Shown piece after piece: positions 34,321-43,441 of a stretch of 64,000 bases of DNA (position 1 is its first letter; each line of letters starts with the position of its first letter). A model generated the notes under the pieces. It worked only from the letters and a program-made list of their open reading frames with translations. It ran no database searches and was not told the DNA's origin. Both the position numbers and the translations under genes were made by a program. The DNA comes from Nitrospira tepida (GTDB lineage Bacteria > Nitrospirota > Nitrospiria > Nitrospirales > Nitrospiraceae): positions 620,001 to 684,000 of the forward strand of contig NZ_OX365700.1 in the NCBI RefSeq assembly GCF_947241125.1. Direction: 5' to 3'.

Positions 34321-37300
34321 ATGACCACACTTCAGAATGCTGTTTCGGATTCCCCGCACGTCTCGCGATGTCGGGTCTTTTTGCTGGTGGTCTCGGTGGT
34401 CCTTGCAGGGATCACCAGTCTCGTGCCCCAGACCTGGGCCGAGACGGTCGGGACCCCAGGTCGGCCGGTAAGCGGGAGGGTCTTGTCGGTCCGGGATGGC
34501 AAGCCCCTCGCGGGCGTACTCGTCACCTTGGCGGGACAGTCTGCACTGACCGATGCCGGCGGACGCTTTACCTTCGCGCAGCCGCCCAGCGGGTATCAGC
34601 TCATTCAGATCGACCATGCGTGGCTCGATGGCTTCCGACGGCCGCTCAAGGACGGCTCGCCCGGCGGCCTGATGCATGCGGATCCCGTCTTGGTGAACGT
34701 CTCCAGCGAAACGGCCATCGAGTTGTTGGATCCGATCTGGGTGGTCCAAACACTGCCGGCCGCGTACGCCATCACTCCCGGCCAGCAGACGGATGTGCGG
34801 CCCACCCATCTCCCCGGCTTCACGGTCGCCATTCCGAGCGGCACGACGATCACGGGAGCAGATGGACAACCCCACACACGCATCAGCATCACGGCCGTGC
34901 CACCGGATCGGGTCCCCCGCTTGCCCGAGTCGGCCGCGCCGCGGACGGTCTATCTCATCAGTTTTGAGAAACACGGCGGCGGCGTCTCCAACAAACCCGT
35001 GCCGATCATCATGCCGAACGACCTGAATGCCGATCCGGGCCGCCCGATTGCCTTTTGGTATTACGATAAGGTGCCGACGCCGGATCCGACCTCGCATCAA
35101 TGGAAACTCGCCGGGTATGGCAAGGTGAGCCAAGATGGGCGGTCGCTCGTCCCGGATCCCAACGTCGGCATGCCGCGCTTCTGCTATGCCTATGCGACCG
35201 ATGTGAATGCCACGAATACGCAGACCGGTCCGCCGGATACGGTCCGTCATGCTGGCGATCCGGTGGATGTCACGTCGGGCGTCTTCTCGATGGAAAAAAC
35301 GGACCTGGTGCTCCCAGGGGTCCTGCCGGTCCACATTACGCGGACCTACCGCAGCAAGTCGGAAGGCATCGGGCCATTCGGCCAAGGCGGCAGCTTCACC
35401 TATCACCTGTCCCTGTCCGTCGTGGGCACGGCGCTGCGCCTGCAACTGGCGGATCAAAGCCGGTATTTGTTTTCCCAGGACCCCGACGGCAAGTATCGCA
35501 ATACGAGCTATCCGTTCTTAAAAGGGGCCGCGATTACGCGGTTGGGGACCACGGATGAGCTGCGGTGGCGTGACGGGATGGTCTACGTCTTCAACTCCGC
35601 GGGCTGGCTCATCGAACAGCGCGATCGGTACAACAATAAGATACAAATCCTTCGCGATGGGTCCAACCTCATTACGGAAATTAAGAACCCGGCCGGCCAA
35701 GCCCTGACCTTCACCTACACCACGGTGCGGCGCGGGCATAACTATTTTCCCGTGATTGCGTCGATCACCGACCCGGTGGGTCGGACCGTGCGGTATGCCT
35801 ACCACGAGTTCCACAATGGCCGCTTGGCGTCCGTGATGGACCCGGCCGGCGGGGTGACCCGCTACACCTACGGCGAGCAGGCACAGACCTATTACTGGAA
35901 CGAGGGGATGCTCTCGATCACCGATGCGCGGGGGATCACCTATCTCCAGAATCAGTACGATGCCAACGGCCGCGTGGCCAAACAGATTCTGGCTGATGGC
36001 GGCACCTATAGCTTCGCCTATACCCTGGCCGGCCAGACGGTGACCCAGACCACCGTGACGGACCCGCGCGGCAACGCCACGATCTATCGGATGAACGGCT
36101 CCCAATACGTGACTGAAGTCGAGCGGCCGGGATCAAACGTGACCACCTATGAGCGGGAAACGGGGACGAACAAGCTCACCGCCGTGGTGGATCCGCTCTC
36201 CCGGCGGACCGAGTTTACGTACGACAGCATGGGGAACGTGTTGACCATTCAAGATCCCGAGAACAACACCACGACGTTCACGTATGAATCGACCTACAAC
36301 CGGCTCGCGACGATCACGGATGCCCTCTCGCCGGCCAATGTGACGACGTTTAGCTATAACGATACGGCTAGGACGACCACGATCACGGATCCGGAGAACA
36401 AGCAGACGGTCATCCAATACAACACGGCCGGGCAGCCGACCAGCATCACCGATCCGCTGACGCACGTCACGAGCTTCGGCTATGACGCGGTGGGCAACCT
36501 CGCGACGACCACCGATGCGCTGGGGAATGTCACCACGCGGTACTATGACACGGTGTCGCGGCTGACCCATCTCGTCGATCCCCGCGGAGCCCTCACCCGC
36601 TTCAGCTACGATGACGTGAACCGAGTCACCGCCATTCAGGATGCCATCGGCGGCCTCACCCGCTTGACCTACGACTACAATGGCAATCTGCTCACCGTCA
36701 CGGATGCCAAGAACCAGACCACGACCTATACCTATGACGAGATGGACCGGTTGAAAACCCGGACCGATGCGCTAGGGCGGACGGAAAGCTATCAGTACGA
36801 TCTGAATGGGAATCTCGCGAAGTTCACAGACCGGAAGAGCCAGCAAGCGACGTTCACCTACGATGCCTTGAACCGACGCACCGGAGCAACGTACCCGGAT
36901 TCCTCGGTGACGTTTGGTTATGATGCGATCGGCCGGCTGACCAGTGTGAGCGATTCGGTCGGCGGGACCATCACCTGGACCTACGATACGGTGAGCAGCG
37001 GCCATCATCCACGCGTGCAAGAGACCACCACGCCCGGCACGGTGACGGTGGAATACGACGAGATCGGGCGGCGGGTGAAGCTCAGCGCCACCGGCCAGAC
37101 CGATGTGACCTACACCTATGATAAGAACTCCCGGCTCAAGACGGTGACGCAGGGCTCGCAGACGGTCACGCCTGCGTATGACGATGCGGGACGCCGAACC
37201 GGTCTGACCTATCCGAATGGGGTGGTGACCAGCTACGGGTATGACAACGCCAATCGACTGCTCAGCATTAACCACGTCAAGACACCGACGACCATCGAAG

Positions 37301-38532
37301 CGCTGACGTACCAGAACGATGCGGCGGGGAATCGCATCAAGCTCACGCGCGCCAACGGGGCGGCGTCCTTGATTCCGCAAGCGGTCAGCAACACCGCCTT
37401 CGACGCCGCGAACGAACAGACGCGTTTCAATAGTGCCTCGACGAACCTGGTCTACGACAACAATGGCAATCTGACCTCTTTCACCGATGCGTCCGGCACC
37501 ACGACCTACACCTGGAATGCGCGGAACCATCTCACCGCGATCAGCGGCCCCGGCCTCTCGGCCAGCTTTGTGTACGACGGCCTGGGCCGGAGAACCAGCA
37601 AGACGATCAATAGTGCAACGACTGGATTCTGGTACGACGGTGCGGATGTGCTTGCGGAACTCTCCGGTAGCACACCGACGGCAACCTACATCAGAAGCTT
37701 GAGCATCGACGAGCCATTTATCCGAAAGCAATCTGGTGGCGATGAGTTCTATCAATCCGATGCGCTGGGCAGCACGTTGGCCCTCACCGATGGAACTGGG
37801 ATGGCGCAGACGACATACACCTACGAGCCGTTCGGCAAGATGACGAAGACCGGCTCGTCAACAAATGTGTTTCAGTTCACTGGACGAGAGAACGACGGAA
37901 TGGGGCTCTATTACTATCGAGCACGGTATTACAGTCCGCAGATGCAGCGGTTTCTTCGAGAAGATCAAGTTGGTTTGGCTGGAGGAGATCCAAATCTCTA
38001 TGTGTATGGATTCAACAATCCCATGCGTTTTACGGACCCATCAGGTAATTGGTCTCCGGAGGCGCATCAATATTTTGTGCAGCAAAGGTTTGGTGGCGCA
38101 ATAGATCAAGAAGTAGTTGGATGGATTATAGGAGGTAGCAATTACGTTGATTCTCTTGGATTCCAGGCTCCTCGTTTTGCTCCCATGCACGCAATGACTT
38201 CAAATGTATACCCTTCGTCATTGGAGGCCCGGAACGCCATGTGCAGGTTTATCCGGACAAACATAAGTGCATTCCGGGGCTACTTGAATGCCAATCAGCT
38301 GGCTCTCGCTTATCATCACTTGGGGCAGGCCTTGCATCCCGTTATGGACTACACTTCACCACTTCATCGTGGATTCCAACGATGGCAGATAAACCCTGCT
38401 ACCATTACACAGCACTTCATAGAAGAAGGGCCTGACAAGATTACTCCGGCTTTAGAGACAGAGACACTTAGCCTCATGAATGCATTGTTAAGCGGTGATT
38501 ACTCGGTCTTAGGATGCAAATGTGCGAATTAG
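34321..38532 (+). CDS. Sec-exported RHS-repeat protein with C-terminal toxin tip
   Basis: 1403 residues from ATG 34321 (GAAGGACATC just upstream). Signal peptide (RVFLLVVSVVLAGITSLVP, cleavage after TWA), a carboxypeptidase-regulatory-like domain (GRVLSVRDGKPLAGVLVTL), then a DUF6531-type region near residues 315-400 (HAGDPVDVTSGVFSMEKTDL), more than twenty YD repeats (YTYDEMDRLKTRTDALGR and similar), and the RHS core end YYRARYYSPQMQRFLREDQ ... FTDPSG at about residue 1241. The following 160 residues are the variable tip, with HHLGQALHPVMDYTSPLH resembling zinc-dependent phospholipase C/P1 nuclease sites. Tip DNA is visibly A/T-richer than the core. Confidence 0.9.
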   Translation: MTTLQNAVSDSPHVSRCRVFLLVVSVVLAGITSLVPQTWAETVGTPGRPVSGRVLSVRDGKPLAGVLVTLAGQSALTDAGGRFTFAQPPSGYQLIQIDHAWLDGFRRPLKDGSPGGLMHADPVLVNVSSETAIELLDPIWVVQTLPAAYAITPGQQTDVRPTHLPGFTVAIPSGTTITGADGQPHTRISITAVPPDRVPRLPESAAPRTVYLISFEKHGGGVSNKPVPIIMPNDLNADPGRPIAFWYYDKVPTPDPTSHQWKLAGYGKVSQDGRSLVPDPNVGMPRFCYAYATDVNATNTQTGPPDTVRHAGDPVDVTSGVFSMEKTDLVLPGVLPVHITRTYRSKSEGIGPFGQGGSFTYHLSLSVVGTALRLQLADQSRYLFSQDPDGKYRNTSYPFLKGAAITRLGTTDELRWRDGMVYVFNSAGWLIEQRDRYNNKIQILRDGSNLITEIKNPAGQALTFTYTTVRRGHNYFPVIASITDPVGRTVRYAYHEFHNGRLASVMDPAGGVTRYTYGEQAQTYYWNEGMLSITDARGITYLQNQYDANGRVAKQILADGGTYSFAYTLAGQTVTQTTVTDPRGNATIYRMNGSQYVTEVERPGSNVTTYERETGTNKLTAVVDPLSRRTEFTYDSMGNVLTIQDPENNTTTFTYESTYNRLATITDALSPANVTTFSYNDTARTTTITDPENKQTVIQYNTAGQPTSITDPLTHVTSFGYDAVGNLATTTDALGNVTTRYYDTVSRLTHLVDPRGALTRFSYDDVNRVTAIQDAIGGLTRLTYDYNGNLLTVTDAKNQTTTYTYDEMDRLKTRTDALGRTESYQYDLNGNLAKFTDRKSQQATFTYDALNRRTGATYPDSSVTFGYDAIGRLTSVSDSVGGTITWTYDTVSSGHHPRVQETTTPGTVTVEYDEIGRRVKLSATGQTDVTYTYDKNSRLKTVTQGSQTVTPAYDDAGRRTGLTYPNGVVTSYGYDNANRLLSINHVKTPTTIEALTYQNDAAGNRIKLTRANGAASLIPQAVSNTAFDAANEQTRFNSASTNLVYDNNGNLTSFTDASGTTTYTWNARNHLTAISGPGLSASFVYDGLGRRTSKTINSATTGFWYDGADVLAELSGSTPTATYIRSLSIDEPFIRKQSGGDEFYQSDALGSTLALTDGTGMAQTTYTYEPFGKMTKTGSSTNVFQFTGRENDGMGLYYYRARYYSPQMQRFLREDQVGLAGGDPNLYVYGFNNPMRFTDPSGNWSPEAHQYFVQQRFGGAIDQEVVGWIIGGSNYVDSLGFQAPRFAPMHAMTSNVYPSSLEARNAMCRFIRTNISAFRGYLNANQLALAYHHLGQALHPVMDYTSPLHRGFQRWQINPATITQHFIEEGPDKITPALETETLSLMNALLSGDYSVLGCKCAN

Positions 38533-38572
38533 AACGGAGATTAAGTTGGAGTCTCTCGTACGGAAGAATGGA

Positions 38573-38953
38573 ATGATAACTTGTCTTAGCAAAGAGAAGG
38601 CAACGGCTGTGGCCAGTGCCCTGGTTTTGGCCCTCGCATATCCGGGAATAGCGTCAGCTCATGGCGAAGCCATCGTGTACACAGTGTTGGGACTGTTTAT
38701 TGCGTATCAGATTGCGCTAGCGATTTTTCTTCTTCAAGCAAAGGGCTTAGAGAGGCGTCGCCTTCTTGCTCTATCAGGCTATGGCCTTACTCTCGGAGTT
38801 GTTTGGAAATTCGTAATTCTTAATGCTTTAGAGTTTCAGTCAAATGCCTTGTATCTCTTGTTGTCTTTCGGAATCCCCGCAGCTACGGTGATAGGCATCT
38901 ACTTTGCCCTTCGTAGAGATACACGCAAGATGCAATCGAGAGGTCAGGGTTAA
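38573..38953 (+). CDS. Four-helix membrane protein, candidate immunity protein 1
   Basis: 126 residues from ATG 38573; a GTG at 38522 overlapping the RHS stop would add 17. Hydrophobic stretches AVASALVLALAYPGIASA, IVYTVLGLFIAYQIALAIFL, LLALSGYGLTLGVVWKFVIL and ALYLLLSFGIPAATVIGIYF predict four helices. Directly follows the first toxin tip. A membrane immunity protein suits a toxin that attacks lipids or works from the periplasm; this pairing is inference from position. Confidence 0.6.
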   Translation: MITCLSKEKATAVASALVLALAYPGIASAHGEAIVYTVLGLFIAYQIALAIFLLQAKGLERRRLLALSGYGLTLGVVWKFVILNALEFQSNALYLLLSFGIPAATVIGIYFALRRDTRKMQSRGQG

Positions 38954-38971
38954 GGACTGCCGAATCGTTCC

Positions 38972-40894
38972 ATGTCAAGACCTAACACCAAGACCTCAGA
39001 TATCGTCACCATTTTCATCAACTGCAGTGGCGCGAAGCTCTTATCTTTCACCGATGCCAAGAACCAGACGACGACCTATACCTATGACGAGATGGACCGG
39101 CTCAAGACCCGGACCGATGCGCTGAGCCGGACGGAAAGTTATGTCTATGACAAGAACGGCAATCTGACCACGTTCACGGATCGCAAGAGTCAGCAAGCGA
39201 CGTTCACCTACGATGCCTTGAACCGCCGGACGGGGGCCACCTATCCGGATAGTTCCGTGGCCTTTGGCTACGATGCGATCGGACGGCTCACCAGTGTCAG
39301 CGATTCCGTCGGCGGCAATATCACCTGGACGTATGACACGGTGAGCAACGGGCATCATCCCCGGGTGCAAGAAGCCACGACGCCCGGCACGGTGACGGTG
39401 GAATACGATGAAATCGGGCGGCGGGTGAAATTGAGCGCGACTGGGCAGACGGATGTGACGTACACCTATGACAAGAACTCCCGGCTCAAGACCGTGACGC
39501 AAGGCGCACAGACCGTCACACTCGCGTATGACGATGCGGGACGCCGAACCGGTCTGACCTATCCGAATGGGGCGGTGACCAGCTACGGGTATGACAACGC
39601 CAATCGACTGCTCAGCATTAACCACGTCAAGACACCGACGACCATCGAAGCGCTGACGTACCAGAACGATGCGGCCGGGAACCGTATCAAACTCACCCGC
39701 GCCAATGCCGCGGCCTCGCTGATTCCGCAGGCGGTCAGCAACACGGCGTTCGACGCCGCCAACGAACAGACGCGCTTCAACAGTGCCTCCACAAACCTGG
39801 TCTACGATAGCAATGGCAATCTGACCTCCTTCACCGATACCTCCGGGACCACGACGTACACGTGGAATGCACGGAACCAGCTCACCGCGATCAGTGGTCC
39901 GAGTCTGTCAGCAAGCTTCGTCTATGACGGGTTGGGACGCAGGACCAGCAAGACGATCAACAGCACGACGACAGGGTTTTGGTATGACGGAGCTGATGTG
40001 CTTGCGGAACTCTCCGGTGGCACACCGACGGCAACCTACATCAGAAGCTTAAGCATCGACGAGCCGTTTATTCGGAGACAAACGGGCGGGGATGAGTTCT
40101 ATCAGACCGATGGACTCGGAACAGCGTTGGCATTGACTGATGGCGCGGGGGCGTCTAGCACGACGTATACACAAGAACCGTTCGGGAACACTACCAGAAC
40201 GGGTGCCTCAACCAACAGCTTTCAGTTTACCGGCAGGGAAAATGATGGCACGGGCCTCCAATATCACAGGGCGCGCTACTACCATCCGAAGTTGCAGCGG
40301 TTCATGAGTGAAGATCCTATTGATTTCTTTAGCGGTGATCTAAACCTCTACGGTTATGTAAAAAACAATCCCACTAATCTTACCGATTCCACCGGTGCCA
40401 TCGTGGATACACTAGCAGATTTGGGATTCATTGGTTACGACATCTATAGGCTAGCTATCGATGGCAGAAAGCATCTCGGATCGAACCTAGCGGCGTTGGG
40501 ACTCGATATCGGCGGGGCATTTACCCCATTTGTTACCGGATTGGGTGTTACGAGTCGAGTGGCGAAGAAGTTCCCAGATCTCCCTGCATCGATACCAGTA
40601 GGGCGGAGTGGTAACCCGATCAATGTTGTTGGGCCAGGTGGAAAGCCCCTTAACGTTCCTGCAGCCATTGGCGGGCGCACTTACTCTGGCCATGCCCTGG
40701 ATCAAATGCAGGGCCGTGGGATACCACCGTCGGTTGTTGATAATGCAATCCACACTGGTACTACCTCGCCTGGGAAATATCCTGGGACAAATACTCACTA
40801 TGACTCCGTAAACAACATCACGGCGGTAACCAATTCCAAAACAGGGAACGTAGTCACTGTACATCCGGGGCCACCGTCAGGAGGTTCACCGTGA
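38972..40894 (+). CDS. Orphan RHS tip cassette 2 with BECR-like toxin
   Basis: 640 residues. It lacks signal peptide and N-terminal half: after about 25 unrelated residues it joins the RHS repeat region at FTDAKNQTTTYTYDEM (39044 on), matching the main gene from 36697 on. The core ends YYHPKLQRFMSEDPIDF ... TDSTGA near residue 473. The tip (residues 475-640) has a hydrophobic segment and then YSGHALDQMQGRGIPPSVVD with VTNSKTGNVVTVHPG, a pattern seen in BECR-fold RNase toxins of polymorphic systems. Probably silent alone (no export signal) and a donor for recombination into the full gene. Confidence 0.8.
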   Translation: MSRPNTKTSDIVTIFINCSGAKLLSFTDAKNQTTTYTYDEMDRLKTRTDALSRTESYVYDKNGNLTTFTDRKSQQATFTYDALNRRTGATYPDSSVAFGYDAIGRLTSVSDSVGGNITWTYDTVSNGHHPRVQEATTPGTVTVEYDEIGRRVKLSATGQTDVTYTYDKNSRLKTVTQGAQTVTLAYDDAGRRTGLTYPNGAVTSYGYDNANRLLSINHVKTPTTIEALTYQNDAAGNRIKLTRANAAASLIPQAVSNTAFDAANEQTRFNSASTNLVYDSNGNLTSFTDTSGTTTYTWNARNQLTAISGPSLSASFVYDGLGRRTSKTINSTTTGFWYDGADVLAELSGGTPTATYIRSLSIDEPFIRRQTGGDEFYQTDGLGTALALTDGAGASSTTYTQEPFGNTTRTGASTNSFQFTGRENDGTGLQYHRARYYHPKLQRFMSEDPIDFFSGDLNLYGYVKNNPTNLTDSTGAIVDTLADLGFIGYDIYRLAIDGRKHLGSNLAALGLDIGGAFTPFVTGLGVTSRVAKKFPDLPASIPVGRSGNPINVVGPGGKPLNVPAAIGGRTYSGHALDQMQGRGIPPSVVDNAIHTGTTSPGKYPGTNTHYDSVNNITAVTNSKTGNVVTVHPGPPSGGSP

Positions 40895-41217
40895 ATGAGC
40901 ATGACAAGGAATATGACCTACGCCAGTTCAAGCGGATGCTCCAAGCAATTAACGGTTACAAAGAGGTTATGCAAAACAACAACCTTGAAGACCTTCGGAA
41001 AGTCATTGCAGATCTTGATGCTTTACGATCGAGTCTGGCTGTGAAATCAGAGTGGTTCGTAAAGCAGTTTGATCCTAGATGGGCAACCCTTGAAGAGGTG
41101 TACGCCATGCTACTGGACCATGACGAGACCCATCTAGACGAGATTGGAAGGAATCTCGTTGGTGAGGCAATAAACAACATCGAATCCCTCATTCAATCTG
41201 AAATCAGTAAGGGATGA
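40891..41217 (+). CDS. Candidate immunity protein 2
   Basis: 108 residues, acidic, all-helical in appearance (YDLRQFKRMLQAINGYKEVM, THLDEIGRNLVGEAINNIES). GTG start overlaps the cassette-2 stop by 4 nt, giving tight translational coupling. Size, acidity and coupling fit an immunity protein that neutralises a basic nuclease tip. No family recognised. Confidence 0.6.
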   Translation: MNEHDKEYDLRQFKRMLQAINGYKEVMQNNNLEDLRKVIADLDALRSSLAVKSEWFVKQFDPRWATLEEVYAMLLDHDETHLDEIGRNLVGEAINNIESLIQSEISKG

Positions 41218-41265
41218 AGAAATAGATTGATGTAATCCGAACGAACGCTCGGCACAAGGATCGAT

Positions 41266-42732
41266 ATGAGTAAGAACTCCCGGCTCAAGACCGTGACCCA
41301 AGGCACGCAGACCGTGACCTTGACCTATGACGATGCGGGACGCCGAACCGGCCTGACCTATCCCAATGGGGTGGTGACTACATATGGTTACGACAACGCC
41401 AATCGACTGCTCAGCATTAACCACATCAAAACGCCGACCACCATTGAAGCCTTGACCTATCAAAACGATGCCGCCGGGAACCGAATCAAGCTCACTCGCG
41501 CGAATGCGGCAGCGTCACTCATCCCCCAAGCAGTGACGAATACCGCCTTCGATGCGGCCAACGAACAGACCCGCTTTAACAGCGCCTCGACGAACCTTGT
41601 CTATGACAACAACGGGAACCTCACCTCCTTCACGGATGCCTCCGGCACGACGACCTACACCTGGAATGCGCGGAACCAGCTCACCGCGATCAGCGGGCCC
41701 AGTCTCTCCGCCAGCTTCGTGTATGACGGATTGGGACGCAGAACCAGCAAGACAATCAATAGTGCGACGACTGGATTCTGGTACGACGGAGCCGACGTGT
41801 TAGCAGAGCTCGCTGGTACCACGCCATCCGCCACTTACATCAGAAGCTTGAGCATCGATGAGCCGTTTATCCGGAAGCAATCTGGTGGCGATGAATTCTA
41901 TCAGGTGGACGCACTAGGAACGACGTTAGCGTTGACGGATGGCGCAGGGTCGTCAAACACGACATATACACAAGAACCGTTCGGTAAGACGACCAAGACA
42001 GGTTCGTCTTCCAATGTGTTCCAATTCACGGGCCGAGAAGAGGATGGTGCAGGCGTCATGTACTATCGAGCGCGGTCTTACCATCCGAAATTACAGCGGT
42101 TTCTCCAGGAAGATCTCCTGGGCCTTGCAGCTGGTGATCCTAATTTATATGCCTATGTGTTCAACAGCCCTCTACTCTTAAGAGATCCCTCTGGATTACT
42201 TGGATTGGAGGATGCATCTGACTTTGCGGCTGGTTTCGGAGACTCCTTGACCTTTGGCCTAACTAGCCACATTCGCGATCTAACAGGCGCTAACGGTGTA
42301 GTTGATAAATGTGGCTTCGCATACTCAACTGGTGAATGGACTGAGGTAGGTACGGAAGTAAGTTTAATGGGTCTATCCTTCGGACTAAAAGCAGCAGCAA
42401 CCCATATGGACCGAGAGTTTGTGTATGCAGCAGCAGCCCCCTTAAAAGCAGCGTACAAGAAAGCGATGGGTGCTACGAAGAGTACTGTCGCGCACCACAT
42501 TCAGCCATTATTTGGTCATCCTGGTGGAAGGGGAACTTTGTTCCCAACTGGCGGACTACCGCCATGGATACATAGTGCGCCATGGAACCTACAAGTTCTG
42601 TCGCACGCAGAGCATGTTCAAGCGCATCGATATCTCAGGCAACTGGAAACACTTGCCGTTGCCGTCGTAAACCCTTTTACAACCTCAGTGCGGGCGCTTC
42701 TTGATTATTCTCAGGGGCGAGGATGCAAATAA
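41266..42732 (+). CDS. Orphan RHS tip cassette 3 with HNH-type nuclease toxin
   Basis: 488 residues. The RHS match starts right at the ATG (KNSRLKTVTQGTQTVTLTYD, matching 37122 on in the main gene). Core end is YYRARSYHPKLQRFLQEDLL and RDPSGLL near residue 307. The tip holds VAHHIQPLFGHPGGRG near residue 409 and WNLQVLSHAEHVQAHRYL, an HNH/GH-E-like nuclease arrangement (HH ... N ... H...H). No signal peptide, so likely another silent donor cassette. Confidence 0.8.
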   Translation: MSKNSRLKTVTQGTQTVTLTYDDAGRRTGLTYPNGVVTTYGYDNANRLLSINHIKTPTTIEALTYQNDAAGNRIKLTRANAAASLIPQAVTNTAFDAANEQTRFNSASTNLVYDNNGNLTSFTDASGTTTYTWNARNQLTAISGPSLSASFVYDGLGRRTSKTINSATTGFWYDGADVLAELAGTTPSATYIRSLSIDEPFIRKQSGGDEFYQVDALGTTLALTDGAGSSNTTYTQEPFGKTTKTGSSSNVFQFTGREEDGAGVMYYRARSYHPKLQRFLQEDLLGLAAGDPNLYAYVFNSPLLLRDPSGLLGLEDASDFAAGFGDSLTFGLTSHIRDLTGANGVVDKCGFAYSTGEWTEVGTEVSLMGLSFGLKAAATHMDREFVYAAAAPLKAAYKKAMGATKSTVAHHIQPLFGHPGGRGTLFPTGGLPPWIHSAPWNLQVLSHAEHVQAHRYLRQLETLAVAVVNPFTTSVRALLDYSQGRGCK

Positions 42733-42775
42733 GCAATTGTGGTTGCTGTTCCCAGTGTAAGTGGCAGGTAAAGTT

Positions 42776-43414
42776 ATGAAAGCGACTCGGTGGTCTCAAG
42801 TTCCGTTCGGGCTCGTGCTTGCTTTATGTGCTCACTTCATTGCGATCCTTTTGGTCGGGGGAGTGAGCGTAGAGTACCTAGTGGTCTTCGGGGTGGCCTT
42901 TGTTCTAGTGGGGCTGATATTCGACCTTGCGATAAAAGTGGTTGTGAGGAGCACGGAACGTTCGTTGGCTCCATTCAAACAGCGCTACGATTCTGTCAAA
43001 GCTAGAATCAGTGCGCTTTCTCTTTCCGAGGCAAAGCGTCGTGCTCTAACACTGCTTGAAGACGGTTCAAAATTTGTATGCATTAGAAGGGCAACCACAG
43101 AGGACCCCCACCTTGAAGGTCTGCCTCAAGGGCTCAAAGACTTCTTTGGTCAATTTGAGAGTGTGGAAGCAGTGGAAGGGGAACTTCAATTGCGGCGCGC
43201 AGATATCTGCAACTCTAAGTTCAATCCGGAATTTATCAGGGTAGGTGCGGAATCTGATTTCAGAGAGATTGTAGTCCGGCCCAATGAAGAAAGCATTTTT
43301 GTGATTGATGGGTCAGAGAGTGACTTGTATGACTGGCCAAGGTACGCTCACAGAAGCATATTTCATTTCTTATTACTACAGGGTGAGTTGCTCGACATAA
43401 AAACTAAGGAATGA
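42776..43414 (+). CDS. Candidate immunity protein 3 (membrane-anchored)
   Basis: 212 residues from ATG 42776; a GTG at 42761 is an alternative. Two N-terminal membrane helices (FGLVLALCAHFIAILLVGG and YLVVFGVAFVLVGLIFDLAI) precede a soluble domain of about 150 residues (LPQGLKDFFGQFESVEAVEG, RYAHRSIFHFLLLQGELLD). It follows the HNH tip and is A/T-richer than the RHS core. Function by position only; the family is not recognised. Confidence 0.55.
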   Translation: MKATRWSQVPFGLVLALCAHFIAILLVGGVSVEYLVVFGVAFVLVGLIFDLAIKVVVRSTERSLAPFKQRYDSVKARISALSLSEAKRRALTLLEDGSKFVCIRRATTEDPHLEGLPQGLKDFFGQFESVEAVEGELQLRRADICNSKFNPEFIRVGAESDFREIVVRPNEESIFVIDGSESDLYDWPRYAHRSIFHFLLLQGELLDIKTKE

Positions 43415-43441
43415 TGTGGGACATTTGCTTGAGGAATTCTT

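Noticed and set aside
36697..42195. CRISPR array or tandem repeat locus
   Set aside because: The repeats are long (0.6-1 kb), coding, and encode RHS YD repeats. No short regular repeats with unique spacers occur in the window.
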